Shown here in pieces: positions 23,711 through 34,001 of a DNA stretch of 64,000 nt (positions are counted from its first letter, which is position 1; each line of letters starts with the position of its first letter). The notes beneath the pieces were generated by a model, which did no database searches, had not been told where the DNA came from, and worked only from the letters and a program-made list of their open reading frames with translations. The translations under genes and the position numbers were made by a program. This stretch comes from Erythrobasidium yunnanense (taxonomy: Eukaryota; Basidiomycota; Cystobasidiomycetes; Erythrobasidiales; Erythrobasidiaceae), in contig BCJC01000006.1 of the NCBI GenBank assembly GCA_001600175.1, positions 697,968 through 761,967 of the forward strand. The letters are read 5' to 3'.

Positions 23711-23889
23711 GTCAGACTTGCGACATAGCCAGCATGTCTTCGCTGTGCTGTGGGAAAGTGAAGTGAGATCGAGAATGGAAAGGGCGAATATTAATGCTCA
23801 GTCTTTGCGGTGGTTAAGACCAGGAAGCAGGGGCTCTGCGCTGCAGTATATGGAAGAGCATACAAGTTTGCGGTCGCGATCATTGTCTT

Positions 23890-24669
23890 TCAGTCGAAAG
23901 GGTTATCAAAGGGGTTCTGTAGCTGTTCGTATCTAGGCTCTCCGGGACCCCTGGAGGCTCGCCTCCGCGGAGCCTGATGATCTGTCACAAGCTTCGAAGC
24001 GGAGAGCCAAAGGGCTTCGTTGCATCCTCGAACTTCGCTGGGAGGTTGTCTGACAGCTGCTGCGAGCTGCTTGACTACGTAACCGTCTGCCGAGGATGCA
24101 GTAGGCCCATTTGGATACGCGTGCTTGACAGCTTGAACAAGTCTGTTGCATTCTTGTCGGTCTCTTAAGATCTGCTGATTGATTGAGCTGGCTCCTTGCA
24201 AGCCTTGCTGACCCGCAGCAAGTTTGTGTGTTTGCGAATTTCTGCGAGTCTGACTGAGTCCAGATGACGATCTACGCCGAGCTTGCATCCCTTTCGCATC
24301 CTCATGGCTCTTGACGAGGTCTCTGGCAGCTGCCCATTTAGCCCGCAACGGCTCATACGAATCGCCAAAAGCAGCCTGAGTGGTGACTGTATCTGTAGTG
24401 AAGTCTGCTCGAACGTTCTCGACTGCAAGCTTCAGCTGTTTGACTACATAGCCATCTGCAGAGGATGCTGTCGGGCGAGGATAGTTTGCCCTAACTTGCT
24501 GGCTCCAGTCATCGACTTTGCCCATCTTGAGAGAGACAGGCTCGAACTTGGAAGCTCTGCCAAGCTGTTGATGGTGGTCTCTTCCAAAGACTCGGCGGAA
24601 GTAGCCAGGCCTCTGCAGAGGGCGTTCGGGGAGGGTCGCTTGACGATGTACAGGCTCGATGGCTGACAT
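23890..24669 (-). CDS. Hypothetical protein with duplicated ADGYVVKQL module and NPF tail
   Basis: This is a single-exon 259-residue protein that I do not recognise. It contains an internal duplication. The segment PTASSADGYVVKQLKLAVEN occurs near residues 67-86, and PTASSADGYVVKQLAAAVRQ near residues 189-208. Each is preceded by a V(R/K)xxYP stretch and followed by a conserved-looking LW/KWxxAxxLVxxH helix. Between the modules is a basic Arg/Ser/Gln linker. The protein ends in NPFDNPFD, two overlapping Asn-Pro-Phe motifs of the kind bound by EH domains of endocytic adaptors. The start is the first in-frame ATG; a GTG and another ATG in a different frame lie upstream. The endocytic link is inference from the tail only. 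Confidence 0.62.
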   Translation of the reverse strand: MSAIEPVHRQATLPERPLQRPGYFRRVFGRDHHQQLGRASKFEPVSLKMGKVDDWSQQVRANYPRPTASSADGYVVKQLKLAVENVRADFTTDTVTTQAAFGDSYEPLRAKWAAARDLVKSHEDAKGMQARRRSSSGLSQTRRNSQTHKLAAGQQGLQGASSINQQILRDRQECNRLVQAVKHAYPNGPTASSADGYVVKQLAAAVRQPPSEVRGCNEALWLSASKLVTDHQAPRRRASRGPGEPRYEQLQNPFDNPFD

Positions 24670-24999
24670 GTTGAATGCGTTACAAGTTGGCCAGATTCGA
24701 AGCAGACAAGCGGGGGCAGCATCAGTCACTTCAGCAGCGAGCGAGCACCGCCAGGCAGCCTTTGTAGCAGCTTGAAGGGCGATGTTAGTCCAATGATTGG
24801 ATCATTTGTGCTTGTTGTGCAGTATTGTGCATCATTTCTGAATGAATTCTTGACCGGGTTGGAGCAGAACAGACCCAGGTTGGCTCTTGCGACGACTGAC
24901 AAAAGCTGATTCTCGACTAACAGCTTGGAATCACCGGACAAGAAGACGTGCTACATCTCTCTGCTGCGAACCCATTCCTTCCCTGCTGCCCATTCTGCC
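24670..24999. promoter_or_regulatory. Divergent promoter region, 330 bases
   Basis: This lies between the starts of the NPF-tail gene (minus) and the 511-residue hypothetical gene (plus). No TATA box, repeat or RNA gene stood out. It should contain both promoters. Confidence 0.5.
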
Positions 25000-26840
25000 A
25001 TGTCCATACTGTCTCTTGAACACGTCTGGCCAACCACCGGCAAGAATATTGGTAGACGACATGGACTGTCCGTGCTGGCAAGACGCTGATTATACACCAT
25101 ACATCGCTCGTATCTGTAGGCTCGGTCAGCGCGCACATATTTACAAGTGAAGATGGGAAGCCGGACGGTAATTGGAAGATGTCCAGCATCTACGGCGTAT
25201 CTGTGACCAGCAAGAAGGGCAAACATCCCCTGGTCACTGGCTACGTCGAGAGCGTGCCAGGCAAATACGTTGGTATCGTCCTAAGTTGGCGATCGAGTAC
25301 GGGTCAGTCAAGCAAGCAAGTTCTTTCTCATCATTGACGACTGAGTCACCGCAAAAACACTGCAGATAAGCTGACTACAGCCTGGCGCAACGAGGAGGAC
25401 TTACTAGCCTACTACTACATCGATGGGCGCCCGAATCCCGTCATGGAATATAGTATGCAGGCTCTTACAGATGCCAGCCCGACGTACTGAGTCCTATGCT
25501 TGTGTATTTAGGTATCCTTCAACCTGGTGCTAAGAACCCTCTGCCACTATCGGGGTTATGGAAATCTGACGATGAACGATTCCCGCTGCGCTGGAAGAGA
25601 CGGCCCAACACTACTCATGCGGCTAAATTCCCGACCGACAGCGACTTCCAACCTGCCTATCTCAACTCTTCATACCCCTACCCTCACGCTCGCGCTCAAG
25701 TCGATGACCTTTGCAGCGTGCGCATCGCAATACACGATAAGGATACCGAAGCGGCTGCTAGCAAAAGCGCAACGAAGGCTGCGATCGTGCCAAATCGAAA
25801 CAAACTGCCCCACGATCCCAGAATCTTTCAGCATGAACGCTTGTCCGAAGCCTTAGAGTGCGTTCCAGTCTTTACCGGCATTGCTTGCCAGTCTGATGAT
25901 TTTACTATGTAGTATCGAATCTCCCAAAGGCGAGAAGTCAACCGTCATCGACAGCCTTTTGAACACGTACAACGATATACCCAAGTCGGTACCTGTGATC
26001 GAGTTCAGAATATTTTACAAGAGTCGCGGTACGTATGAGTCGCCGTCTGCTATCGAACAGAACTATACTGACAGCATCATGCTCTCAGCCATATTACAAG
26101 ATATGCAGATCCTACCTTCTGTCCTCCGCGACACCAAACCGACAATCGCTAAGACCGTAGCCGCCAAGTCTGCAACACCCTCCCTCCAACCCACGAACCC
26201 GTCCTCCTCGCAGCACAACCAAGGTGCCCTTCGTCGCTCTGCTACCTCTGCTGGGCTTGACAATGAACCTGCGAGTAAGCGCGTCAAGCGCGAGGAAACT
26301 GAGAAAGAGTCAGACACTAGCCCTCATCAGTCTACCGTTGATGCCGGTGAATCATCTGATCTGCCACCACCTTTGGCAGCTCCTACAGTCCAGCATCCAG
26401 GTCTGCCAGCTTCCTCGTCAACGGGGGCAACGCACGCCGCCCCTTCCGTCATGTCGCAAGCCGCTCACAAGGCCCTACCGCAGAAGGAAGCGAGTCAAAC
26501 GCCTGCTCTTGGTGCTTCCCCAGCTGCCAACTCGCCAGCAGTCGGAAACCACTCGCTAGCGCAATCGACAAACGGCTCTGACAGGAAAAGCCAAGCTCGT
26601 GCCTTCCTGTGCGAGCTGCAGCTCCTCGATCTTGACGACGAAGACGTTGAAGAGACGGAAGAGATGGTCCAAGCTCTGCTAGGTGCAGGCTTCAGCAAGA
26701 AGCAGCGCTTCTTAAATAATATGCGAGCCTGCGATCAAGCGACGCGGGAAGGCATCTTCAAGGAGTTGCGAACTTCGATGGGAGCCCTCAACTTCGGTGT
26801 TCTCCTGGCTTACTTGAAGCAGAACTGCGGCTTCGAGTGA
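25000..26840 (+). CDS. Hypothetical nuclear-type protein (possible DUF7918-like N-terminal domain)
   Basis: The exons 25000-25051, 25120-25302, 25366-25452, 25512-25857, 25913-26028 and 26089-26840 join to 511 residues. The N-terminal 230 residues look globular and beta-rich (MSILSLEHVWPTTGKNIGSV, then GKYVGIVLSWRSST, WRNEEDLLAYYYIDGRPNPV). This vaguely resembles the DUF7918 domain of basidiomycete proteins, but I hold that only weakly. A Ser/Pro/Ala-rich linker contains SKRVKREE, a plausible nuclear localisation signal. The C terminus carries an acidic patch (LLDLDDEDVEETEEM) before a helical end (LNFGVLLAYLKQNCGFE). It could be a transcription-associated or chromatin protein; no catalytic motif is visible. 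The gene is convergent with the SNM1-BRCT gene. Confidence 0.7.
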
Positions 26841-26994
26841 TTGGGTATGCATCATTGGTAGTCTATCGGTATTCAGGGAGCAGTTCCCTGTCAGTATTGT
26901 TGCTTGTAAAATAGTCTCGCAGATCCCCTACTATTTCGTCAACAACAATAGTGGTCTAAATAACACTCTATGAACAGGTACTATACTCACACAA

Positions 26995-29900
26995 CTACAT
27001 GTCTTCGGTCGATCGCAGTCTTGGTATGCCTGCTCCTCGACTATATGCCCTACTGACCTCCCGAATCTGCTGTGTGTCATCTTGGTGCGTGGTAGATATG
27101 CTCTTGAAGCTTTCCGGTACATTCTGATCGGGTGATGCTGCGGGTATCTTAAAGCCAACCTTGTGACGCTTGAGTGGCTGCTGCCGCCAGTTTGACGGTG
27201 AGAGCGACATCGATACCTGACGCCTTTTCAACGGAGACCGTATAGACGTTGTCGTTGCTGGAGATGCTGGAATCACTGGATTGCATGTTGTGCCGACTTG
27301 TCTACTCCTTGAAGCTTCATCGGAAAGCTCGATGCTTCGCTCTCCTGCCCGTCTGGCGACCGGTGCTTCAGAGTAGCGAGTATTGACCATGGCCAAGAAG
27401 CGCTCTTGTAGGTAGCAATCTTCGAGCCATAGCACGTTGACAAAGGGTATCTGCCACTTCTTTGCGTATGTACATTTCCGGTTCGTAAAGCTGCAGAATC
27501 TCTTTAGCCCCCCAGCATCCGTCATGATGCCATTAGTGACTCACTCTGCTGCAATCAAGACGGTCGTCTCATGCCGGCAAAAGTCTGGCGAATACCGACC
27601 TCCAAGTCTTGCAACGAGTTCCTTGAGAGTGTTCTTCTGGCTATCGGAGAAGCCAGTAGAGCTGATAACAGCATCCTTGAACTCAAGCAGCGGGGCTGCC
27701 GGCGCAGGGTGGAATAGGAGATTCTCCTTCGGGTCTACCAGGGCCTTGACGTCGAATATCTGACGAAGCCAAGCTAGATTGCCAACCGTCTTGGCTAGTG
27801 AGACTGACTGATGGGTACTCGACGTAGATAAGCGAGGCGCCATTGCTAGACACGTATAACTCACCTTTTCCTGTTCCCAGCTGCCTCTCACCTCCGCAAT
27901 GACAAATCGAGCATGAGCAATAGCGGTCTCCTTGCTTGCTTGTGTATCGCCGCCGCAAACTGCAATCGCTCCTGCCTGATGTATACCAGCGATCCATTCT
28001 TTTAAATGCTCTTGTAAACTTGTGCAGAAATAGAAAGATTGCCCTGCAAGGAAGAGTTGTTCGGATGCTTTCGATGACGATGATATTTGACGATCAAGAG
28101 AGTTCTGCGCGTGCGGCCCTGCATCCGAGAATGCCATCGACGGGTTTCCGGCCAATGCAGGCTGCTTCGGAGATGGCGGTAGAGGCAGAGAAGGTAACAA
28201 TGCCGACGTCGAAGCCTTCGGGTGTGGGGGTACATCTATGCCAGATGATGCTGTTCCGCCGCTCAAGGTGATAGATGTCTGTGGCTGTAAGACGCGTGAT
28301 GAATCGCGGTTGAGCTTCGAAGGATTGAGTAGAACTTCTGGTTCGAGCATAAGGAGCTCGATATCGTCTACGTCCGTAAGGTGATCGAACTTATCTCGCA
28401 AGAAGCCGTTGCCCAGCCGGCCAGCTACTGTAGCGAACTTTCCAGCGAGCTCGGCCTTGACTGCTTGACTTTCTTCGTCTTCTGCGACGCTTTCTCTAGG
28501 CAGATACCGTACCGAGTGCTTGCTCCGATTCGAGAGCGTGGCTACGAACTCTTCCGCTTCCTTTTGCAGACGAGCTTGTCCGCCGGGCGCAAGCAGATCG
28601 CCAAAGCAAGACTTCTCTGCGTACATCAAGTAATCGGCACCGTTGGCTTCGGGATAGATAGTGTTTGGGTAGATGCTGCGTGGGCGGAAGAGGGCGACCA
28701 ATTCTTGCAATTCCGGAAGAGTTGAATGTCGAGCTAAAGGAACGAGCTGGACCGAACGTCAGCTCCAGCCTAAGTACCAGTCAACTGACTTACTATATTA
28801 CTAGGCCAAGTTCCTGCTCCTTTCTTGGCTTCTTGTATCTGCTTGCTCAATTTTGCTCTATATGCCTCCCAGCCATGTGGTGTCGACTCCGCAGGGTTGA
28901 CAAAGACTACATGTGGCTTCATGTTCCGCTCCTCCAGCGCAGCTTCGGCGAAGAGCGCTCTTTCATTGTTCTTCTCCCAGATAGCTTGCGCTTCCGGCGA
29001 ATCGTAACATCCCTGTGCGTCCTTATCACGAACATGCGGGCACTTCCACCGCCTTTCGCAGGCATGAAACCGTGTACTCTGGAAGACTGACGTCCCTAGA
29101 GATGCCAGCACTGGATACGAAGCGGGCATCGAGGAGTAGTCGCGATCGTGGCCAGAAACGGATGGCTTCCCATATATGCGCGCCTTGTAGTCGTCGAGGT
29201 GGATCCGAGTTCGATACTTGTGAGCTATGCCTCGTAAGAGTTCTTCATAACCCCAAGTCCAAACATTGAGGAAGAATCTAGTATTCGAAGGGAACAGATC
29301 AAACAGCTTGAGGGCTTCCTGTACCCCTTCTCTCTGTAGACACGGCAGATTAATTAGACAAAGTCGAGTATCAAGGAATGGATCTTTCTACCTTCGAAAG
29401 GATCTTCGATCGTGTCATTGCAGCCGAAGTGTCCAAGTAGATCTCGTCTAATGTCCGCGACGCTGGCGAGCCAAAGCAATGCAGGTAGTCCGACAGGACA
29501 GGATTATGCGTAAGAGAATTGATCAAGAAGGCTTCCGCTCGCACGTCTCCGGTATAGAGAATTGCTTGAGTTGGCGATTCTATCAGGAGCCTGAGGAAAG
29601 CAATCATTATTAAAATAGTAGATGAATAGAAAGGCATGGACACGTACATGACTGCTCCGGGACAGTGATTAGCATCGATGAGTGTTATGCACAATCCCGA
29701 TCCAAAGACATCGCTAAAGTCGTGCCTCTCGTTCAAGGCGAGAGGTTTCTGCCCAGCAAGATTAGCAGCCGTCATGATACAGCCCTTGACCTCGGTATAC
29801 GCTCACCAGGACATCCAAACGTAGCTTTCTTCCATTCTTCGTGACTTGTTTTCCTCTTGCATCGAGAACAGGCTCGTTTAGATTGGCGAACGAGTAGTAG

Positions 29901-30206
29901 TCGTCTGACTTGACGCCATTTACGTCTGCGTGCACCCTTTCGCTTGCGGTGGCCGTCCGCAGAAGAATGTCGCGTGTGGCCTCCGAGCAATAAACACTTT
30001 AAAAGCAAGACATCAGGACAAGCAGCGAGACTGCGCTGTCTTCTTGCTGACCTTCCACGAAGCTGGCGACTGCTCAATCCTACGATGTGATCTGCGTGAC
30101 AGTGCGATAGCAGCTGGATCTTGGTGGACTCGTCTTGGTTCGCGAAACGGTCGGCGCGTATCTTGCGGCCGAACTGGCGTAGAAAGTAGCCATCAAAGGT
30201 CGACAT
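26995..30206 (-). CDS. SNM1/Artemis-type DNA-repair nuclease with C-terminal BRCT domains
   Basis: This is a metallo-beta-lactamase/beta-CASP nuclease of the SNM1/PSO2/Artemis family, which acts in interstrand cross-link or end repair. Early exons are 30206-30052, 29996-29807, 29748-29648, 29590-29392, 29333-28794 and 28746 onward, all in frame, for a protein of about 930 residues. The N terminus STFDGYFLRQFGRKIRADRF leads to the metal motif SHCHADHIVGL. VYCSEATRDILL, LIDANHCPGAVM and ILYTGDVRAE follow, then a DRMBL-like region (VPLARHSTLPELQELVALFR). The C-terminal third holds BRCT-type repeats: one near QSFYFCTSLQEHLKEWIAGI ... AWLRQIFDVKALV, and another ending CTYAKKWQIPFVNVLWLEDC. A Ser/Arg tail ends the protein. 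Yeast Pso2 and human Artemis lack BRCT domains, so the architecture is noteworthy. Continuous splicing through the junction supports one gene. Confidence 0.8.
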
Positions 30207-30499
30207 CGAGGTTGCAGTCGGCTTGCTGGTGCTGTCATTACATGGGCGGTTTGCTGAATGGGCGAGACAGCAAAGGCGGATATCTCGACGGATGCAGACA
30301 AAGTAAGGCGCAATACTCAGAGACAAAGCTTCTCCGTGAGCACCATCATGGCACATCCCATTATGTCTGTCATGACGTTGCAGGCGGAATCGGAACCTAG
30401 AGACCATTTCAAACGAAAACGACATTGTCTTAGTATGTCCCTTTTCAACGGGCAGCAGTACTACCGGCTACAACATAGCGCGCTTCATCTGTTACCCCG
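30207..30499. promoter_or_regulatory. Upstream region of the SNM1-BRCT gene
   Basis: This 293-base gap holds the SNM1-BRCT promoter and the 3' side of the first tandem-family copy. An in-frame upstream extension of the nuclease frame exists but lacks family similarity, so the ATG at 30206 was chosen. Confidence 0.45.
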
Positions 30500-31205
30500 C
30501 TAACTGCTCGGCTCCCACGACTCCCCAACCCATACCAGCTCTCCATTTCTGACCTTTCGAGGCACACAAGTTGTGCAAAGGACTGCCCCGAAGCCCATGT
30601 TATCCTCCACTACGAGCTTGTCGTGCTCGCATTCAGGGTCGGGAACGGCTTCTTCGCTGTTCACTTATGAGCAATCCAATGGAGGATCGACTGCCGGCTA
30701 GCGGCGGCTGTTGTGGTGCTGGCTCCGCAGAGACGCTTTTCGCACCCTGAGAACATCTGCTGCAGCGTCCCCAGTGACCGACCAGTCTTTGGTAGGAAAT
30801 GAAGCTTGCTGGCTGGACTTCTTCAGCAGCAGCACTTTGCTGACTCTCAAGCTGGCCGCTTGAAGTCGACACCTGGGAAACTGCGCTTCCAGAGCCTCGC
30901 CTACTAGCAGCTTTACTCATCGGCCCACTCCTCGATGAACTGGATCTGCTAGATATTCTCGACGTGCTGTATTGATTGGTCATGGATGTAATACTGGAGG
31001 AGCTTGAGGGCTTGCGCTGCATGCTTGCTGATCTCGTAGGACAGGGAACCGACATCTTGATCGACGCTCCCTCTGGCTTGCCCTCTTCGTCGAGAAGCTG
31101 GACCAAGGCGAGTCGGGTACGCCCGCCTTGTGTGCTCAGATCGGACTGTGCGGAGTTCCGACGCGCGCCATTAGCAATAGCGGTTGATGAAGCAGAATGT
31201 TGCAT
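30500..31205 (-). pseudogene. Tandem CxxC/CEHD family, copy 1 (frame-disrupted)
   Basis: This is the copy of the unrecognised four-member family that lies nearest the SNM1-BRCT gene. From ATG 31205 it reads MQHSASSTAIANGARRNSAQ, then the family motif ALVQLLDEEGKPEG, a Ser/Arg-rich linker, EEVQPASF and GRCSRCSQ. In this frame it stops at 30633. The expected CEHD-(E/K)L-xxE and GELVW motifs continue immediately in another frame (PECEHDKLVVED, then NGELVWVGESWEPSS) down to a stop at 30500. Comparison with copy 4 (EQQTSKHPRPACEHDEL against EQRRSRSRP then CEHDKL) places one extra base in the TGAA just before the CEHD codons. No plausible intron fixes this. Either the copy is a recent pseudogene or the assembly has an error. 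Confidence 0.6.
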
Positions 31206-31702
31206 GTCTGCAAGGGTAGCCAGAAAGGCGACCGCTCAGCTTCCTCAACCCGCAAAGAGACCGGTGCAATACTTACCTGATTGGATTTGTTCCCTGTGTT
31301 GGAAGAGCTCAGCTGCAGAAAGCCAACCGAAGAGTTTGCATGGTCCGCTGATGTAGTCTATGCCGTATAGCTTTTGCTCCGAGATGAAGGGCGGTATACC
31401 ATTGTATATGTGACGTGCAATCAGCGAGCTCTCACCACGTGGATGAAAGGACTCGGATATCTGGGAGACACATGCTTTGTTGAGGTGAGTAAGGCGATCA
31501 TGTCGCCCGCAACCGACAGTATGGTGTACGTCTAATGCCAGACTTAGCAGCAAGGACTCTAGATTATCGCTGGATCAGGCTTAGATCCCTTAGTATTCAG
31601 CCGTCGCGTCGCTGTTGCTGCCCGAGCATGTCGCGATACGGAAGGTTGGTTTTGAGCTTGCTGCGATCTACCCGAAGGCACATTGCTAAGAATGCGGTAT
31701 AC
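31206..31702. other. Spacer between family copies 1 and 2, 497 bases
   Basis: This is the promoter and leader side of copy 1. A good donor (GTAAGTATTG, minus strand, just below 31280) and an acceptor ending three bases before the copy 1 ATG suggest an intron in the 5' leader or an upstream coding exon. A minus-strand open frame (31553-31245) runs into that donor. I cannot tell whether it is translated. Confidence 0.4.
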
Positions 31703-32440
31703 TCATGCGATCCACTTCCGTGTACTGTTCGACTTGACGGCCCATACTAGCTCGCCTTGCGGCATTCTATGCGGGATATACGACTTGATGATCGTAGCGT
31801 ACCGATCTCGTGCTAGCTCGATACCATCTTCAAGGGTCAACTCATCGTGCTCACATTTGGGATGCGGGAAGCCAGTCCTATGCTGCGCAGCGATAAGTTT
31901 TTCAGTAAAAGTCGACCGACCAGGCTGTGGAGATTTCTCGATAGCTTGGTTCGGTGGGATTGAGCATACATCACAATCGTCCCACTTCAATTTATGCCAT
32001 CTTACTTCCCAGTCAAGATCGCCCGGAATCTCGATTGTCCACCAGGGCTTGAGATCGGCCGGCCGTACTTCTTGAACGGGCGCGATCGATTTGCTGATGT
32101 TATAAGCAGGACGAGCTATAGAGAGCGACTGTGATGCGGAGCTTTGAGAGCTTTGCCTACTCAGCACTCTTGACTGGCTTCGTGTGCTGGACGAGCTTGA
32201 TATGCTGGAATTGTGAGATTTGGTTGATCTGGCATCGGAGCTGCTGCGCGAAGAGCCGACGATACTACTTGATCGTGGACGGTCTGGAAGGAACCTCTTG
32301 ACAGCAGGCCCAGAGGGTCTGCCCTGGTCATCTAGGCATTGTACGATGGCTGGGCGAGCAGCTTTGTTCGCGGTCGTTACGCTAGACTGTGACAAACTGC
32401 GGCTACTCGGGGTGCTGTCTCTGCGATCAGTACGCTTCAT
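31703..32440 (-). CDS. Tandem CxxC/CEHD family, copy 2 (intact)
   Basis: This is an intact single-exon member of 245 residues. It begins MKRTDRRDSTPSSRSLSQSS and has the first motif AIVQCLDDQGRPSGPAVK. A strongly Ser-rich linker (SSISSSSSTRSQSRVLSRQS) comes next, then QEVRPADLKPWW and the CxxC in WDDCDVCS. A basic helix (EKLIAAQHRTGFPHPK) precedes CEHDELTLED, and the ending includes SYIPHRMPQGELVWAVKSNS. Conserved Cys-x2-Cys plus Cys-x-His give four possible zinc ligands. The spacer between CxxC and CEHD is about 42 residues. It is the most diverged member, with a longer insertion before the CxxC (IEIPGDLDWEVRWHKLK). There is no signal peptide or membrane segment. Its function is unknown. Confidence 0.7.
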   Translation of the reverse strand: MKRTDRRDSTPSSRSLSQSSVTTANKAARPAIVQCLDDQGRPSGPAVKRFLPDRPRSSSIVGSSRSSSDARSTKSHNSSISSSSSTRSQSRVLSRQSSQSSASQSLSIARPAYNISKSIAPVQEVRPADLKPWWTIEIPGDLDWEVRWHKLKWDDCDVCSIPPNQAIEKSPQPGRSTFTEKLIAAQHRTGFPHPKCEHDELTLEDGIELARDRYATIIKSYIPHRMPQGELVWAVKSNSTRKWIA

Positions 32441-32801
32441 GCCTGAATGGGATATTCGGCAACAGGCCGAAGTGTCAGCCTCTTTCGTGCACGACTGACG
32501 AGCGCCTGATTAGAACCACCTACTTGTTCACTTGTGTCGCCTACGGTAGTCTTGCTTGTAAAAGCAAGAGAGGTTCGCCCAACGAGCAGATTTTGACCAC
32601 CCTGCACTGCCTGCACAAGTCTGTGAAAGGGATCTGATACTCTTGTTCCTTCATATTAGACGGCTGCATGTCAGCGCGAAGACAGCTTTCAGTACCGAGT
32701 CGCGCAAAGTGCCCCATGCGCCAGTAAATACAAGCACGCAGCGAAGGGAAATGAGAGGCAGGATTGGAAATGGGATCGCCTGCCAATGTGCTGACGGACG
32801 C
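32441..32801. other. Spacer between family copies 2 and 3, 361 bases
   Basis: This spacer holds the copy 2 promoter and the 3' flank of copy 3. The bases just before the copy 2 ATG read like a splice acceptor (CATTCAG, then GC before ATG), as in other copies. That hints at a leader intron. No other feature was recognised. Confidence 0.4.
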
Positions 32802-33454
32802 TTACATATCGCGCCATCCGCGGGAACTACCCTCCTTAAAAATCCATACCAGCTGTCCCTTAGCTGTTTTCCTGGGAACATACGATGCCGAGCTCATGTA
32901 GCCCCATCCATCATCGCTATACAGCGTCATCTCATCGTGTTCGCACTGAGGAACGGGAAACTTGCTGCTTTGCTGTGCTTTGATGAGTGCTTCAAGCGAA
33001 GCGCGGGTTGCAAGCTTGCCTGGCTGTTTCGCCTTTCTTGATGCATGCGTCTCTCTAGAGGTCTTGCTGCAGCTATCGCACCTGCCTTTACGCTTAGTAA
33101 CATATTGGTCGTTGTCAAACTTGGCTGGCTTGATCTCCTCAACGGGTGCTGCTGGCTTGTCGGCCTGTTTGCCGACGCTTTTGTGCTGTGAGCTGGAGCT
33201 GGACAAGCTTGACATGCTTGACTTTTTGGAGATACTGGAACCTGTCCCGATGCTTTTGCGGGAGGAGCTAGCACACTGCTTGCTCGTGAAGAGCCTGGAA
33301 CAAGTATCTGGAATGGCTGTCCCTTCGGATTGCTTTGCTCGTCCAGGTACTGAATCATGGCTGGACGAGCTTGCTTCCTGTGAGATTTCGCGGCGGGTTG
33401 TGGTGGAGTCTGATCCGACGAGCCTTTCTTCCAGTAGCTATAAAGTCGTTGCAT
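32802..33454 (-). pseudogene. Tandem CxxC/CEHD family, copy 3 (probable frameshift)
   Basis: From ATG 33454 the frame reads MQRLYSYWKKGSSDQTPPQP and the family motif AMIQYLDEQSNPKGQPFQIL, then PGSSRASSV. The remaining family sequence lies in another frame: SSRKSIGTGSSISKKSSMSS, EEIKPAKFDNDQY, GRCDSCSK, CEHDEMTLYSDD and GQLVWIFKEGSSRGW, with a stop at 32802. Alignment to copy 4 (SSRSSSVASSTRNS) fits loss of one base at GTG-CTAGC near 33280. The only spliced alternative is a 35-base intron, clearly shorter than others in this window. So it is probably a recently broken copy or an assembly error, with the C-terminal domain still well conserved. Confidence 0.6.
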
Positions 33455-34001
33455 CTTTGGGTGAGCGCTAGACCGACCAGAGGCATCAGCATCAGCAGCG
33501 TTTGCGCTCAGAGTGGGACCACTAGAGACGGTTCACTCCTTGTTCTTTGCGTGTGATTGCTGTTACAAGCTCGAAAGCAACAAGCAAACCTGCAGAGGAG
33601 CAGACTTCGATGACGCTTGCACCGCTTAGACGAGTTCACCGGTCTGACGGGCGCTGAAAGGACTCGATGGTTTCGGGCGGAGACGCGGACATCTTCTTGG
33701 TGATCTTGTCGTGCACCTGAAAGAAGGCGTGCTTTGAGCATTGTAAGAGATGGACGCTCGAACCTGCGGACCATTAAGGACTAAACGTTAACTCCCTGAA
33801 AGAGAGGAGAGGTTCGACTTACTTTGATGACGAGACTCTAGTGACAGTTCAGCGCAAATGTGTCTTTTGGTGCTGGACGTGGTCATTGCGAGGTACAGAA
33901 TTGAGAAAGGCTCGCGATCATGGATGCTCAGCAGGATTGGGTTAGAAACAGAGTACCACAGAACCTATGTGCTGTGCTACGCTCATAAGCACTTGCATCA
34001 T
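33455..34001. other. Spacer between family copies 3 and 4, 547 bases
   Basis: This is the largest spacer in the tandem array. It holds the copy 3 promoter side and the 3' flank of copy 4. Open frames on both strands overlap one another and lack family motifs. No repeat or mobile-element end was recognised. Confidence 0.4.

Noticed and set aside
31245-31553. Upstream open frame before family copy 1 as a fifth family member
   Set aside because: Only a weak CGRHD-like resemblance; the CxxC, LD-motif and GELVW are absent. Kept as a possible leader exon only.
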